Positions 1-17,011 are shown, counted from the first letter of the stretch. The stretch is 64,000 nucleotides of DNA from Phalacrocorax aristotelis (GCF_949628215.1 NC_134277.1:127519463-127583462); one strand, 5' to 3'. Numbers and translations are program-made. The notes: generated by a model not told the origin, from the sequence alone.

Positions 1-3000
1 CACTTTGTGGACAAAAGGAGACCATTTTCATTTTAATGGTGATTCTGGACTGTTCAGTATAAAGAAAAAAAAGAAGGAAATGAGGAAATTGTGTGGAATG
101 GACAACATCTGAGGAAAGAACAAGTATCCAAAACGGAGGCAAGTCTAGCAAGCCTTCAGCACTCGACTTGAGGACTGGAAAGAACTGATAGTTTTGTGAC
201 TGCCTGAGAATGTAGAAACTAAACAGGAAGAGCATCATCTCAGGTAATTCAGCTAAAATTAGATGAATCTTAAAGCAGTTGTAGTCTGTGGTCTTGTGTC
301 TATTCATGTTATCTTATGTGGTGGCAGTGGAGAACACTTTTACTGGCTTGTTTGGGAGATTAAGGGCTAAAAAAGTAAAGCTTTTTCACTAGAAAGAGGA
401 TGTGTTTATACTGTTGAATTTTTTTTGCATTGATGGAAATAGAATGGATCTAAAAAGCTGGACATTACAAGTCTCTGAATTTGCATCTGGGTTCTTATAT
501 CAGATGTTTTCAAATGCATTGGTATTAAGTGTTGAAGGAGAGACTTTCTTCTGCTTCCTTAGGTTTCAGATAAATTGTCAAAATACTTTGTATGCATTTA
601 GTGTGAGTCTGGGAATGCTCATCTTTTCCAAAAGTACCAGAATTTTTACATAGAACTACTGGGATCAAAGGGGTGCTCTCTAATTGTATGGAAGTTATTG
701 GGATGAGGGAAAAAAAGCTATGGGAATTTGGGGGGAAGGAATATCCCCTTAATTACTCAGCAGCATTTTTAATAGGTGCTGATAAATCACTGGTGACTGT
801 AGTGTATCATGCATGGGTTAGTAGTTAACCATTACAATGCCAGGATACCTGTTGGGATCTTTAAAGTCAAACATGTCTGTGTAAGATAGAGCAGCAACAG
901 TGTTGAAAGAGCAGGTGATTCTACTTGAGATAAGGATATAGCTCCAGAGCAAAATGATAGGTGTAGATTCTAACTAGATAACAGCAAAGACTATGCAAAC
1001 AAAAGTTTACATGAATAGAGCTTCAAAAATATCTAAGAATTATTTGTAACTATTAGGCCTCCATTCTTTTCTCAACTCTGTATTTAATGAAGTCTTATAG
1101 AATGATAGAACTAATGTTTAAGATTTATTTTTAATGCAGTTACCAGCCTTCTGTCCTTGTTACCCATCAACAGGAGATATTCCTCAAAAAGGGGCCTATG
1201 GAGAAAGACACTTTACTGTAAGGCACATGCATGTATACATATGGAAATGCATATATGTAACAGGCTAGAACATTCCCAGATAACAACTGGTGTCTTGTTT
1301 TCTCTTTCCTTTCCCAAAAGAGGGATTTTACCATCTGGAGATTGTGCAGTCGACTAATAAAGCCTTGGCCTGCTGCATTTGTGCCTGTGTTGTGTTGCTT
1401 AGTGGTTGCTATGCAAAGCGAAGTAGTAACGGAAGTGTATTTCTGGGTATTGAAGGAAGCAATATTAGTGTGATTGCCAGGAAAAGTGACAATAAAGAAG
1501 CTACACAGTATCCAGTAATAATAGGGCTTGTACTATTCTTCCACCCATTTAAGAGAAATAGTTAGATCCAACTTTGAGGTATCTGTCTGAAGTAGAATTA
1601 GGAAGAATATCCATTTTTCCTGGTCAAACTTGTTTTGTGAATTAAATTTATTTTTCTCATTACACAGCTGGTTCTCAAACTTCACTTTCTGAATCTGAGG
1701 CAAAAGTACTCGTGGCAAAAGAACGAAGACCTGTTAAGGGTTTAGAAATAATCATCCTGGATTGTTCACAGAAGCCCTTCCTCAAATCACTTGAATGCTG
1801 TAGTCCTCTGTAGCCTACCTCAGTATGTGGAAGCAGTCTGTCTCATAAACATACATGGATGCTTGAAATACTAGTCACCAGAATTTTATTTACTTACTTG
1901 AACAAGAATGCTTTAATGCATGTTTTTAGAGTAGAAAATGGAGTAAACTCATCTTATTTAGTTCTTTAGCACGGCTGCTTGTGTCAGTAATTTCTGAAGT
2001 AGTAAAGGAAGCTTCTCGGGCAGTTCTAAAATCCTTCGGATGAAATTCTTCATGGGGAAAAATGAAAATTTCAGAAGTGTTCTGAATTAAATGACTGCTT
2101 TGTAAAAAAGCAAGGTTATAGCAGTCTTTTTTTCTGAACTGCTTACGTTGCATTTTCAGGTCTCTTTTTAGTTTATAGAAGATGGATTCATTCTTATATA
2201 GCGTATCTTTTGGTTGATATCAGTAAGTCTCACCACTGTACAGGTTGCGTCCTACAGATATAAAGCACCTCAGTGCTTTTTATCTATTTTAATTATTTTT
2301 GAGACACAGTTAGCTATACAGGTTACTGTGTGGGACTGAGAACAATACAATTAGTGGATTATCTAACCACATTCCACATATTCTGAACAGCTACTTTGGT
2401 AGGGGCATTTCTACAGCATCTGCAGATCTGGCATGCAGTTCTCAACTTCGTCTCTAGTCTATGTCCAGACTAATACCTGGCCCTGCAGGAAAGGGCTAGT
2501 AACTGTGTGGCTCTTGTGCAGAATTCAGGAGGGGCAATGTGGCATTACGAGCTGGGGGTGCTATGTAAGTTAACAGACAGATCTCTGTTGTAAAGCACAA
2601 GCGGATAGCCATAAAAGTCTTGCGGTCCTATTCAGTGCCGTTCAGTGTTCAGACTACTTGCCTTTCATGTGCGTGTAACACTGGAACACAGCAGCACGTG
2701 GGTGTATGTCTCTTGTGTTGTACCAGAAGCAGTTAAGTGGCCAGAGGAGACTTTTTTCCTAACAGATTTTTTCATCTCTCTAGTTGAAAATGCATGTTTC
2801 TCTGTCAAGAGTGACAAGACAAGCCTCTAGACTTTGTTTTGATCAGTTTGACATTGTTTCTGACCCAACTTTATCTTACCTTGTGTCATAAATGTCTGTT
2901 GCAGATGTTTGAAAGCTAATGGTGGCATCTTCAGCAGTTTCTTCATATGAACAAATCAGCTTCTGTTGTTAATGTTATTTAAGCTGTTTCCCTTGTTTAA

Positions 3001-6000
3001 ACCTGATTTCTACCACTGTTTAATGCCTTAGTCTCTAGCAGTAGAAGTTCATTGACCTGTTCAGTACTTGCATCTTGAGACAGTTTAAAAGTTCTCATTG
3101 TTCTTCAGGATTATATCTCATAGCCTACATCTTGGATAGAAACGTCTAGCAGTAGAGAATATCCTCTTAGCTGTTTGTCTTGTGCACGGCTGCTAGGGGA
3201 TGTTTATAGCCTGATTGCACAATAGGTAATTGGTAGCTGGAGCGGGAAGTAGATGTGTAGGCTCTTCCTTTGTAGTTTCTGTGGAAGCTTTGAAGAATTC
3301 AGTGTGGCCACAGAGTGAAATAATCATATTTAATAAGGAATGGAATTGGGCGAGAAGAGTTCCTGAATCACTGGGAGGACAGAAGGGTTATTGTGTCTAG
3401 TCTCTTCAGTGGTATCATATTTATTTAAACAGGTTTTTTTGTTGTTGTGTTCCTTTTAGCCTCTATCTAAAGCTATCAAGATAGCCAGCTATCAAAACAT
3501 AACTGAATTTTTGTGCTTTTTTTCTTCAGTGATTTCTAGGCTGTATCACTAGTGCATTTCTTTCTTTACAATTCTGTTTGAAAAAAAAATCTTGACAATG
3601 TTCAATAATGTACACTCTGAGCATGGCTGTTGGATTTCTCACAGTAGAATGCATAGTTAAATCTGACCTGAAACTTTGAACTTGTTTTTAATTCATGCTG
3701 AAAGGAATCTAGTGTTAACTTTTAGAATCTTGATTATCTCATCTGTTGTACTTTTTTGAATTGTGGATGGAAGGGTGTGCGCTCTGAAGTACTGTTTGCA
3801 GAATTCAGTATCACCTACGTAATTTTTTCTTTGAAGAAAACACTCTGATGACTATCAGTAGGTTTTTCACTTGTTTGTGCTTAAGTCTGAGGTCCAAATC
3901 TCAGGCATGTTTGCACTTGTTTTAATCATAACATCAGTTACTTTCCTGCCTTACATTAAAACTACACATAATACTTAAGAATTTTTTTCTCAATCGTGAG
4001 GAACATTAACAGTTTTATCACCTTTTTTCATTGGTAGTTCAACAACAGTGTATGACTGTTAATTGTAGTCTTATCTGAAACATGCAGTTCAGAGCTTGCT
4101 GTGTGGTTTCTGCCTGGGCAGTGTGTTGCACTTGTAGAGGCAGGATAGAATCATCTGCATGAATTCGGGGGGACCATGCAGTCTCCTAGAGCACACAATA
4201 CTTACCTTTGTGTGCCTGGAATATAATTTGTTTGAATCCATTTACATGCACTGATTCTCAAGAAGTAAAGATACCTAGCTGTATTTGGGAAGCTGGAATA
4301 ACTTTGTGCATTCTTCTTGCACTCCAGTCAGCTGCTTTTAATAATGATTAATGTGATCAACCTTAAGCAAAAGAGCTTTCTGGATACTGGTCAAACCAGT
4401 ACTAGACACCATCACAGTTCAGAAGCTGATCTCACTTGAGTTGTACTGGTGTTCACTGACTCCTGGTGTGGGAGTTGGTTTTAGTAAGTTGTTTCCCATA
4501 TGGAGGGGATTATATAGCCCTATGCCAAGCTTTGGTCTTAAGAGTATTGTCTTTATGTGCAGACAACTTGGAATAACAAATAGAATGCAATAATGGATTC
4601 ATTATTTAGGATTAAATCTGAATGGGCTAACGGCTTTCACTGAGCAATGGAGCACTTCTGCTAGATGTAGCTGGATGATCGTTCAATGGTTTTGTTTCAG
4701 CTCTAACTTAATTTTCTCTTCAGGCAGCTTCTTTCATACTTCTGCTTAAATGGATAATGACTATTCAAAACCCCTGTAGCTTCAACAGCAGTACTACGTG
4801 GTCACAGATAAGGGAAGGAAGATGGTCTTTGTAATAAAGGTAGAAATGAAAATCTCATGGAAAGACAAGATTTGTAGCAGCTTCCAAATTTGAACTGATT
4901 TTTAGAAGTGGTTTTTATTTCCCCTTCACACCCTCCCCAAGCAAAACTACTTGCTGGTAAACAAACTGTTGTTTGACCTGGTAATATAGCTAGTAGGGGT
5001 TTAGTGAATAAAACTTGAAAGCATGGGATGTTAATAGGTTTCATAGTAAGGTAAGGTGACTCACAAGATGTAATCTGACTAGAACTTGCAAAAGAGGAGG
5101 ATTTCTAGTTCATGAGTCTTAAAAAAAAAAAAAAACGACCAACAGTTAGGTTTATCTTAACTTGTATTAAAACCAGTATTCCTTCAAGTTCCTTGAAATC
5201 AAAGTTCTGTGACCTTTGAGCTGTGTGAAGTGGGCACTTTAGCTAGTTTCTCTCATGAGAGACAGAGGTAAAGCTCATGTTGGTTCAGCTGTGGGAGACA
5301 AAAGGGGCAGGACATCTGGCTCCAGAGAAGATTCACAGTTTTTACCTCTTTGTGGCAAAACCTTGGACTGTGCCCCAGCTGTGCAGGAAGGAGCACTGGC
5401 TCTGCCATGGTTCTCGGGGCTTCTGGGCATCCCAAGGTAAAATCAGAATAAAAAGTCTCAGTTAATCGAGGGTTTCAGGCTTTATAGATAAGCATGAAAA
5501 GTATGATATGGCTGCCTGCCTGAGCTGTGGATTCTGCTGGAGAGATGGATCCTAAGTTCAGGGTTTTTTTTTCTTTTTTCCTCGGGTACCTTCTCCTTTG
5601 TAACTGTTCAACAGCAGCTGCAGGACTTTTTGAGACACTTTGAGCTCTAGTAATGTGCCTCTTCTAAGTTTTTCAGGAGGATTGCGCTTCATCAGGTACA
5701 GAGCAACAAATTGTTGTCAAGGTCTGTTTTGTGCCTGTGCACACTAATACGTTGGGGTGCTTTTTGAGGTGTAGAGTCATGATATAGCACCTTCCTACTG
5801 CTTGATAGTTAACCCCTCTGTTGCCCCTAGCTCCTAGACTTCTTTCTGAAGGATCATTTAGCTGTAAAAAGTATTGTCTTACTGTGCATAAAACAGCTGC
5901 TCAGCACTTGGGGATCTCACTCTATTACACGGCCATCCAGCACCACTCACACACTGGCATGGTCAACGCTGTAGGGGTAAATCTGTTTGTGGTCCATGTT

Positions 6001-9000
6001 GTTACTGTTTCCAAGTACATTCTTTAATACTAGAGTAATCTGACTATAGTGTATCTTACTGCTTAAAGATAAGACAGGAAATTGGGGAGGAGGAAATTCT
6101 AGGTGTTGGCTGACCACAGAGGTGAGGGTCATGCTTTAGCATTTGTGGGATATTTAACCTTTAAGCATTCCTCATTTAATTGTAAGAAAACATTCAGAAA
6201 AAATGACTGCCCGGTTTGTATTTCAAAGCATGAAATTTAACTTTAGTACTGCCACCAGATGGCAGCATGTTACATGAGCTGGCAGTGCAAAACCTGATAT
6301 ATTCTGACTTTAAGCAAAGATGAACTTGTAAAATCTGAGCTTTGAAAAGTGTGATTTATTTACAAGTTTTCCTGTTAAGTTCAGCTTGTAGCTAAGCCCT
6401 CAAATACTCAGCATGGCATTAGCTTTCTGAGAAAAAGAAGTGATGTTATTGACATCTGCCAAATGAAAACTAAATGTAGCTGCTCTATAACTTGCATGCT
6501 GGTGCCTTTAGCTTATTATTACTCCTGCATACAACTTCCATAAGACAGAGGTATCAGGAACTTATTCCCTTAGTTCCTGCATTGTTTTTACCAGGTACAG
6601 AATTCATTCTTCCCATTTTTGTCTTAAGGGTGGTAAACTTACATTACTTGTTTGCTTTGTGTGATAAAATGAATGTCAAAGCTGATTTAATTCTATGATG
6701 TTCAGTGTTTTTAGGATTAATTTCACTTAAGTGCAGCATCTGTACTGTTTGGTAATTGGGTTTTTGTGGTTCAGGTTGTTTAGGGCAGGACGGGGGGGTT
6801 TTGACGTCTTGATTCCCATGTAGCAACATGATCTAGGAAATTCCTCATACAAATCATCTGAAGAGATATTATACTGGTTTACTGGGACTTGAAAAACCTC
6901 TGTTAGCTTTGCAGTAGGTGCATGTGTGACACAACAGGCAGATCACATCTTACAAGACTCACTTTCCCACTTGGACACTAATGTAATTTTCCTGCTATTA
7001 TTTGAGAACCTAGTTATAATATGAACACAATTTAAAAACATGTTATATTAAAAAAAAATCACTGAATAACTTGTACACAATGGTGTTTTTTAATGCTGTG
7101 GTACAGATACATTCAGTAGTCTCATGCATAAAAGCATCAGTAATTTATTGTTTAGAAAGAGTAAAGTCCAGAGTTAAACCTTAAATGTAGACATTGTCCT
7201 GAAGTTACATTGTTTTAATTTTCATAAAATAGGGTTCAAAATTTTTATATTTAGAAGTCTAACATACTGTTTTTGCAAAAGCCTAACTCCTCCTTCCATG
7301 AATAATGGCGATACTGTGTACTAGGGCCTTGCCATCTTTCAGGTGACTGAGTATAAATCCAGATTGAATCTGGTACTGCCACTCCTGGGGTGGTGAAAAC
7401 AAACCTGGACTGGAGCTGATGTGGGGTGGAAGTGCTCAAGTATCTTCGTATAGTGTTTTAGTAACAGCAGTGTTATGGGAATGTAAGAGTGCAGCCGCAG
7501 TAGGCTTGGTAGGCCGCCAGCCGAGTCCATGAGGGCTTACTGGTCGAGGTCTTGTGTCATGTGGAAGTGGCTAAACTGCACCTGGATCCAAGCTGGCGTG
7601 TGAAGTGCTACAGCTGTGTGCTTCAGTCCCCTGCACATGGTCTAATAAATCCAAACTGGATTTGAGGGGCAACTGCTCTGTCTTTCTGCATCCATGGCTC
7701 AGTTAATCTGCAAATAGGATAAACTGCCCATAAATAATTGAGAGTTTATAGTATACTGCGTGTTCCAGATAAGACTTAGAACGTGCAGTATTAAAAGAGG
7801 TTTTTAGAAGTAGTCAATTATACCAAGTTCACCTTCTTGTCCTTGCTAATTGGGGCACTAGCATGCAGTGCCAAAATCTGATACGATGTTCTTAAAGCGA
7901 GTAGACTGCTGTTTTCAGTAAAGTTCTCAGGTGGTTATTTTGAGTCCACTCACACTTTGAAGTGTAAGCTAACTTAAAATACATGGATGCAAGGAACAAA
8001 TGGAAGTCTCAAGGGATGCAAGTCTCTTTTCATGGCTGATTAATAGTAATTTTTCAGAATCCATACCAACTGAAGAAAACATGAGGTATGTTTATTATGT
8101 GCTATGTTCTTCTCAAACCACTGTTTTCAAATAGGAATTATTTATATGTGACCCAGTGCAGCCTGGCATCTTGCCATGCAGAATAGCTGTACGTGCTGTT
8201 TTAACACTAAGACGTGGTGCACTAGAATCACTGATGGGAATGTGGTAGATTTTGTCTTATCAAGACAAGTAAAATGATAGAACTGAGATCAATGGACTAG
8301 TTGGATTTTTCAGATCAACAGTTTCTTCGGCAATATGTTTAAAATAGACTGTACTGAACTCAGTATGTTGGTTGTTTTTTTTTACAGTACATGTGTAATA
8401 GCTACACACTGATTGTGTCATTACAACCACACTATGTTTTCCAGGGCATTCCATTTTTTGTGAGGATAGATGCGTTCATGCAGTGATCTGTTCTTGAGTG
8501 TATCATCCAGAAGCTATTTTATACTCCGTTGTGTTAGTTTGGAGTTTGTAGCCTGCTAAAATTCTAGTTTTGTTGGTCTAAAGTAATTTTTATAGATCTA
8601 ATATAATTCTCGTGAAATTAATTCCAAGAGCCTAGGCGTACTTAGCCAGCATCTTCTGGAACTGTTAGCAGTGCCAATTGTTAAGTACTTGTTTACATGA
8701 AGTTATCATAACACATTTTTAAGACTTCAAGTTCTGTTTAATGTCCCACTGAAATAGCAAGCAAGCATCCTCACGGATTCCAGCTGTGTGAATATCCAAA
8801 GTTTGACTTATACCTTTCAGTAGGCCCGTGTATGAGGCCATTACAATAATTAGTGTGTTATCAGAAATGAAGATAAGTTTGACTTTTTTTCTTACGTTGA
8901 AAACTTAAATTTCTGAGGAATTCGAATCAATTCGTAGTTGGCTGAAAGCCAATTTTTCTCCTCAACTCTAACGCATGTTTGAAAAACGAACTTGCTTCCT

Positions 9001-10234
9001 AAGTGCCTTGTGAATCTGCAATGATTAATTCTTCTCATTATTTTGCTGCAAATTCTCATGACCCTCTGTGATGATTCGATCACCCACTTAGAGTTTATGC
9101 ATATTCATATCTTTCTGCTCCTGCTGCAGTCGTTCAAGTCTCCTTCACTGGCTGTGGTGTGTGCTTGGTGCAGTAATTGAGCTGCAGTAGATTGATTACT
9201 CTGGGGAGCTGTAAGGCCTTTAAAGGTGAAAACATATCAGTCCTGTTAATTAGGAAACAAAGCTCTGGTGGCAAGTTCAGCAGTCAAATGCTTCCAGTGT
9301 AGAAATGAGGGAAGGTATGATTTGTTCCTCTCCATGAACCCTGTTTACTTTTTTATATTTGAATTAGATCTGTATTTGCTGTAATAGGCTTGTGCAGAAG
9401 ATAGCATATCTCATATGATTGCATGCTGTTGGTATTTTAAAACAAAAAGAACTGTATGTTTGATATAGATTGTAATTATTAGCTGCTGTTAATCACCTCT
9501 TAAATTATAGATTATTTTAGGCATTACTTGACCTACGAAGTTAAATAAGAGATGAAGAATGGAATCACTGACTGTAAACTTTAACCAAAAATATTTATAT
9601 CATTCACTTTTTCAGACCTGAATGTCAGTCTTTTCTCTGAATTAAAATAATAGATTTTCAGAAATCATAATAAAACCTGGGGCCTCTCGTTTCTATTATT
9701 GATGCCTATTGTCTATTGTGTGCAAGATTAATTAAAGAGAATACGTTGTTCTTAAAATTAGGTGAATATTAAATGATAGCATAAGGTTTCATCCAGCAGA
9801 CAGCATCCTTACATCATCATTGTAAGTACCCTGTGGTTTTATGTTGCTAAGCGCTCTAATCTAGAGTGGCCTATTACAAAGATATTAAGGGTAGGGGAAA
9901 CCATCTGCCACACAATCTATCCATAAGGGTCAGAAATAAATAATTTAGAAGTAATTTATATATCTTAAAAACCACTTTTCCCCTGTAATTACTGGACAGC
10001 AGATTGTAGAATACAGATGTTATGAAAATGCCACTGTTTTTGTAAACAGCGTGTGATCCATTGCTATCTCAGGGTAGGTTACAGGATGCTGCTGTCATAC
10101 CTGTTTCTGCTGAGGTCAGGAAGAAAAGTCTTGCTGAAACAACTGCATGTGAGATTGGATTCCAATTAGTGCATCTTATACCAAAGGATATCGCATTCAT
10201 TGTGTTTGTGGTTTTTTTTTCCCCTCTATTCTAG
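1..10234 (+). other. RAB2A: RAB2A intron (3' part), ending at the acceptor of the penultimate exon
   Basis: This stretch precedes a clear RAB2A exon and ends in a long T/C tract followed by CTAG at 10234, a strong splice acceptor. I looked for the preceding RAB2A coding exon (the part ending in ETSAKTASNVEE in the family protein) and did not find it, so that exon should lie upstream of the window. The DNA is AT-rich with only short chance open frames. I recognise no RNA gene or intact mobile element in it. The intron assignment is inferred from the downstream exon and its acceptor. Confidence 0.8.
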
Positions 10235-12656
<2,422 letters not shown>

Positions 12657-12828
12657 GCCTGTTTTTACTTTCTAGCTGCCTGGATGGGGCCTACTAACTT
12701 GTTTGTTCACCCTTCCCTCCCCCTCCGCCCTGCTCGCCTCCACTTCAATTCAACTGAGACATGAAACTTGTAAGTCAGTTTCCTGTTGCAGAAGAAGACT
12801 TTATCCTTCAAATTCTTGTATAACTTTG

Positions 12829-12834
12829 AATAAA
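12829..12834 (+). terminator. RAB2A: Proximal poly(A) signal AATAAA of RAB2A
   Basis: Canonical AATAAA about 170 bases after the RAB2A stop codon. It would give a short 3'UTR isoform. Use of this site is inferred from the hexamer only. Confidence 0.5.
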
Positions 12835-13994
12835 TGGTTAATGTTCACTTAAAGACAGATTTTGGAGATTGTATTCATATCTATTTACATTTGATTTCTA
12901 AGTCAATTGATGTGATTATTTTTGTTAAATGTTGTCTTGTGCCCTTGACTACGAACTGAATTGTATTAAACACTACAAAGTCATCTGAGTATTTTAATCA
13001 GTTTGTGTAGTTAGGTTTCCCAGCTCCTGCGGTTACCTAATGTTTAATATTGTAGAGCTGTCCTCAAGTTTTTTGTCGATTTTCAAGGCTATAAAGAAAA
13101 GCGGAAGGACTCTTTTAATTCTGTATTTATCACTTTCTGTATATATAGTTTAATAACCTGCTTGGGTGTACTTGCCAAGCTAGAATTCTTTAATGCATTT
13201 GCATAAATTCTATACTACTTAGAGCTTGAAAACTACAGAAGCATTAATAGAAGTTGCTTGGACGCTAAATTTTAAGCCTTTTTGACATTGTTAGCATGTT
13301 CATCCTCCCCTGTCATTATCTTGAAGTCCAAGAGAAATGCTTAATGTATATTACTAGAGGCTACAAACGTGATATCTATTTTAATGCCAAGTGTTTGCTG
13401 TTTGTCCACAATTTCCACAGCACCTCTTCAGAAATGGATTAGCTGTTTGCCTTAACGAATGCTATAGGTAAAAACAGAGTATGAATGACAAATAGAGGAG
13501 GAGTTGATAAATTTAAAATGGCACATTATAAAAATGTTAATCTTAATGGTTTTTTCTTGTTTACCACTTGATTTCTAGGTATATTTTTCATGCAAGGACA
13601 GTTTTCCAACCTAAATGTACAGTGGTTGTGTAAAGTTTTCTTTTAGTGACAACTTGTAATCCTAAATATATGGTAAGCATCTTGTCTATTGTGAAGAGGG
13701 TGTGAAAATAAAATCTGCCACTTTGGAAATCTTGATGAAATTCAAAACTAGAAATGCTTTGGTACTTATTACGGTGGTGGTCGGGCAGGGGTGAATGTTT
13801 TGCCTCAAATGAAAGGGTTGCAACAGTGCTAAACAAAATCCTGTGTTTAAGTGTTTATTTGTTCAAGTACAGAATATTCATGTCACTTTTCCTACGAATA
13901 AGGAAACAACTGAGTTTCCACCTCATCCTATTTATATAAATTGCAGATAAAAGGGTGATGCTAATGCTAGGCCATGCTTCATGTATTAAAAAAA

Positions 13995-14010
13995 GGGGGG
14001 GGGGGGGGGG
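13995..14010 (+). repeat. Poly-G run (16 G) in RAB2A 3'UTR
   Basis: An uninterrupted run of 16 G directly after seven A. Such tracts are polymorphic, can fold as G-quadruplex and are hard to sequence, so its length is uncertain. Confidence 0.9.
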
Positions 14011-14171
14011 CGTGACTGCAAAACTTTTGTCTTACTGGACCAATACTGACTGCAACACAGCGCTGGGGGACATGGATCCTTGTGTCATCCATTCTTATTG
14101 TCAGAACTTCAACATCGGAAGTGAATAAACTTCAGCCTGACGGGTGTAACATAGCAGTGGTTCTGAGATTA

Positions 14172-14177
14172 AATAAA
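14172..14177 (+). terminator. RAB2A: Distal poly(A) signal AATAAA of RAB2A
   Basis: AATAAA is followed within about 5 bases by a genomic A-run and within about 35 bases by a GT/G-rich downstream element. A second AATAAA sits 48 bases upstream at 14124. This is the best-supported end of the RAB2A transcript in the window. A still longer 3'UTR cannot be excluded. Confidence 0.55.
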
Positions 14178-14190
14178 GTTTAAAAAAAAA

Positions 14191-17010
14191 ACCTGTGGAA
14201 CCTTTTGTTTGTGTCTGGGGGAAGGGACAACCGATGAGGATTTGCATTAGTTGCCAACCTCAGACCTTTCTTCCACATTCAGGAGCGTTACAAGCAATGC
14301 AATGTAACTTTTTCAACTATTTAAATTCTTAAGAGGATACGTCATTTACATACTTTCAGCTATTAACTGTTAATTATATGATCTTTGCATTTATAAAACA
14401 CAAACATTTCTTGTTTCAGTTGAAGTTTGAAAATGGTGCTGCATGACAGCAAAACTGTAGGACTGAATTGCATTGATGGTGAAGGAAAACAGGCTTGTGG
14501 TAACTAGATGCTCACAAGAAGGAATGAACGAACAAGAGCACTTGCTCGAATTAACTGCTTGAAGATTTTTTGGAACTGGCAACACTGCAGAAACTCAGTT
14601 GCTTGAGATGGGAGAAAAGCATGCGCTGCTATAGCAGCCTCAGCTACATTACAGACGGGAGTAACTCTCCTAGCTGTAAAAATCGCCCCTGTGAAGGGAG
14701 CAGAGGAGGGGAATTTGTATCCTGAGAAGAACAAAAATGCATGCTCTTTTAAGTGGTAATGATTTACAAAGCTAAAGCTTCTGACAGCCGCTCATTTTCT
14801 GAAAGCATGGAAGATGTATAGAATTGACCAGAATCTAGGGCTATTACAGCAAAGAGCCACCAGCATTTTTCGGGGGTGGGGTGGGGGTGTAAAGGGCAGG
14901 AGGAATGTGCCGTGACTTACTGTAGTCAGGTGTGCATATTGATTTTTTTGGTCCTGGCTTACATGCCAGCCTTAAACTGTGCAAACTTGGTACTTTCAAA
15001 GAGGAACTGGAGCAAAACTGAAGTTTCCTTGCATTTTTGCCTGGCTCTTTGTCACAAGCTTTCTGCATGCATATGCCTTTTCTTGCCAGTTAGAAGGCTG
15101 TATATTTTAGTGTTGGGTTTTTCTGTTGGGTGGGTTTTTTTGGTTTGGTTTTTTTATGTGTGTCTGGTTTTGTTTGGTTGTTTTTTTTTGAGAAGCCACT
15201 GATTCTATTTTATCCTATTAGAGTTTGAAAATTATATAGCACAGAACCTAGCTGCAGGCTTTGCTTCTAGAGCCTGTGCTTTACAAGGTTCTTTCACAGG
15301 TTTCAGTTTTACTTGTACATGACTGATAACTTGCCTACCTTTTGTGTTCAATTCCAGTTGCTTTTATTGGTTGCATTTTCATAACCAAAGAATTAAAACA
15401 TTTCATTATTCCTCAGCAACTTGTACAGCTGTTATATGTAATGTAAGACTACCATTGATACTGAAAAATCGTACCACAGTGCAGTTTCCCTGTACTCCCA
15501 GTTTAGCATATGGTAAAAAAACCATAGTTAACTTATAAAAGAGTAAATTTGGAGTGACAAATCCTCTAAGCATGATTTTAAGACTTGTCTCTCTCATTTC
15601 TACTTAAAATGAGATGCTCCAGGAACTTTGGCAGTCATTTAAGGAAGATTAACACTGCCCCTCAATCTTGTATCTGTGTGTTTCTGTTGGCTTCAATCAT
15701 TCTGATTTATTTTTGTGCAAGATCAGACTCAGCTGTGACTTAAGGTAAATGACTGCCAAAACACGGTAAGCTAAAATCATGCGAGGCTGGCTGAAGCCCC
15801 TAGCAGGAGGAGAGCGCTCCATTCCCTGCTCCAGGGAGGTCTCCTTTCTGCTGCGGTACACTTTCTGTGACACTTGGTTCACCGTGTTGCTGACTAGTTG
15901 AAGAGCCTTCAACTGCAGTATTCATATATTGGTGGGGTTAGAAGGGGCAGATTAGTTTTAGGCTCAATGGCATACATTTAACTTGGGAAAGTTGTTTCTG
16001 CCTTAAGAGTTTGCCTGTGACTGTTAGAGCACTAATTCTGTTCTTGGAAAGAAAGGAGAACCTCTTACCGGGCTCTAAGTTACAGTTAAACTGAATCTGA
16101 GTGAAAAATGGGTATTAAAAAAACTTAGAAATATTATAAGACTATTTTGGGGCATTAAAGGATTTCTTTAAGTAATCATTTGAAATGAGGGCACCCCAGT
16201 GTGCCTGCATTTTTCTCAATGTTGTTACCGGTGGGGTATTGCTTTTGTAAACGCTGAAGCCTGAGATGGTGAGTCCTCTGTATGGTCTACTCTTTTGATG
16301 CTACTGATTGTCCTACAGCTTTCTTCTGGGTTTTTTTGTTTGTGGGGCTCCTCCCCACCCCACCTAAATCAAATTTCTCTTGTGTATTACCTCCTTTTTT
16401 GTCTTGCCTGTTGTGGTAGTCTTTCATTCAAACTGAGTCCGGCGAGCAAAGTGCTGCTCTCAGTCTTCACTGCTCCACATATGTTACGCCTACGCGTGAG
16501 GGAGTTTGCCCAACATGGGGCACTGCTTTGGGGATGGAAGGGTGGGGCAGCGGGAGAGAGGGATGTACTGTCTTGCTGCATGATGCAAAATCACGACGGA
16601 AGCATTGCATGGGTCCTGTTACTCGTTACACATACCGCGTGTGCTGTCTTGCATGTGGGGGGGATATAATTTGCCTATTCCTCTTCTACTATTGCATGGG
16701 AGGTGGTAGGGGAGAAGAAGGAGGGCTGACAGGTTTTATTTGGATATCGTAATAAATTTGTTTGCTGGTATCATACTTGTGATTTGTATAAACTTAATGT
16801 TCCTCCCCTTAGAATCCTGGGTTTTCTTCTGCCATATGACTGCAGTGTGACTTTAACAGTATGCAGTGGTGATTTATTTTAATACGGTACTGAAATCTCC
16901 ATTTGTAAATAATCCAGGCTGCTGCTGTGTAAGTAGCTGATGAAATGTCTTTACTGGGTCTGCTGCATATGAAAGAAACCACAACATTAGGCAATAAAAA
17001 CTACTAACAG
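14191..17010. other. Intergenic region after RAB2A; no gene recognised
   Basis: AT-rich sequence with only short chance open frames. It includes a G/T-rich low-complexity tract at 15111-15190 and another AATAAA near 16751. An unannotated longer RAB2A 3'UTR could extend into it. I recognise no RNA gene or transposon. Confidence 0.6.
15111..15190 (+). repeat. G/T-rich low-complexity tract
   Basis: About 80 bases made almost only of G and T (blocks such as GGTTTTTTT and TGGTTTGG). This is simple sequence without an identifiable element. Confidence 0.75.
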
Positions 17011-17011
17011 A

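Larger units (their letters stand above)
12657..14190 (+). other. RAB2A: RAB2A 3' untranslated region
   Basis: AT-rich sequence follows the stop codon without a further splice acceptor that I can support. It holds several candidate polyadenylation hexamers: AATAAA at 12829-12834, ATTAAA at 12965-12970, AATAAA at 13707-13712, 14124-14129 and 14172-14177. The last is followed by an A-run and a GT-rich stretch (GTTTGTGTCTGGGGG), the usual downstream element, so I place the longest end near 14190. Several alternative 3' ends are likely. A 16-base G run lies inside at 13995-14010. Confidence 0.7.

Noticed and set aside
16295-16669. 124-codon plus-strand frame after RAB2A
   Set aside because: Begins with a non-ATG codon, has no domain, and a different frame on the other strand is also open.
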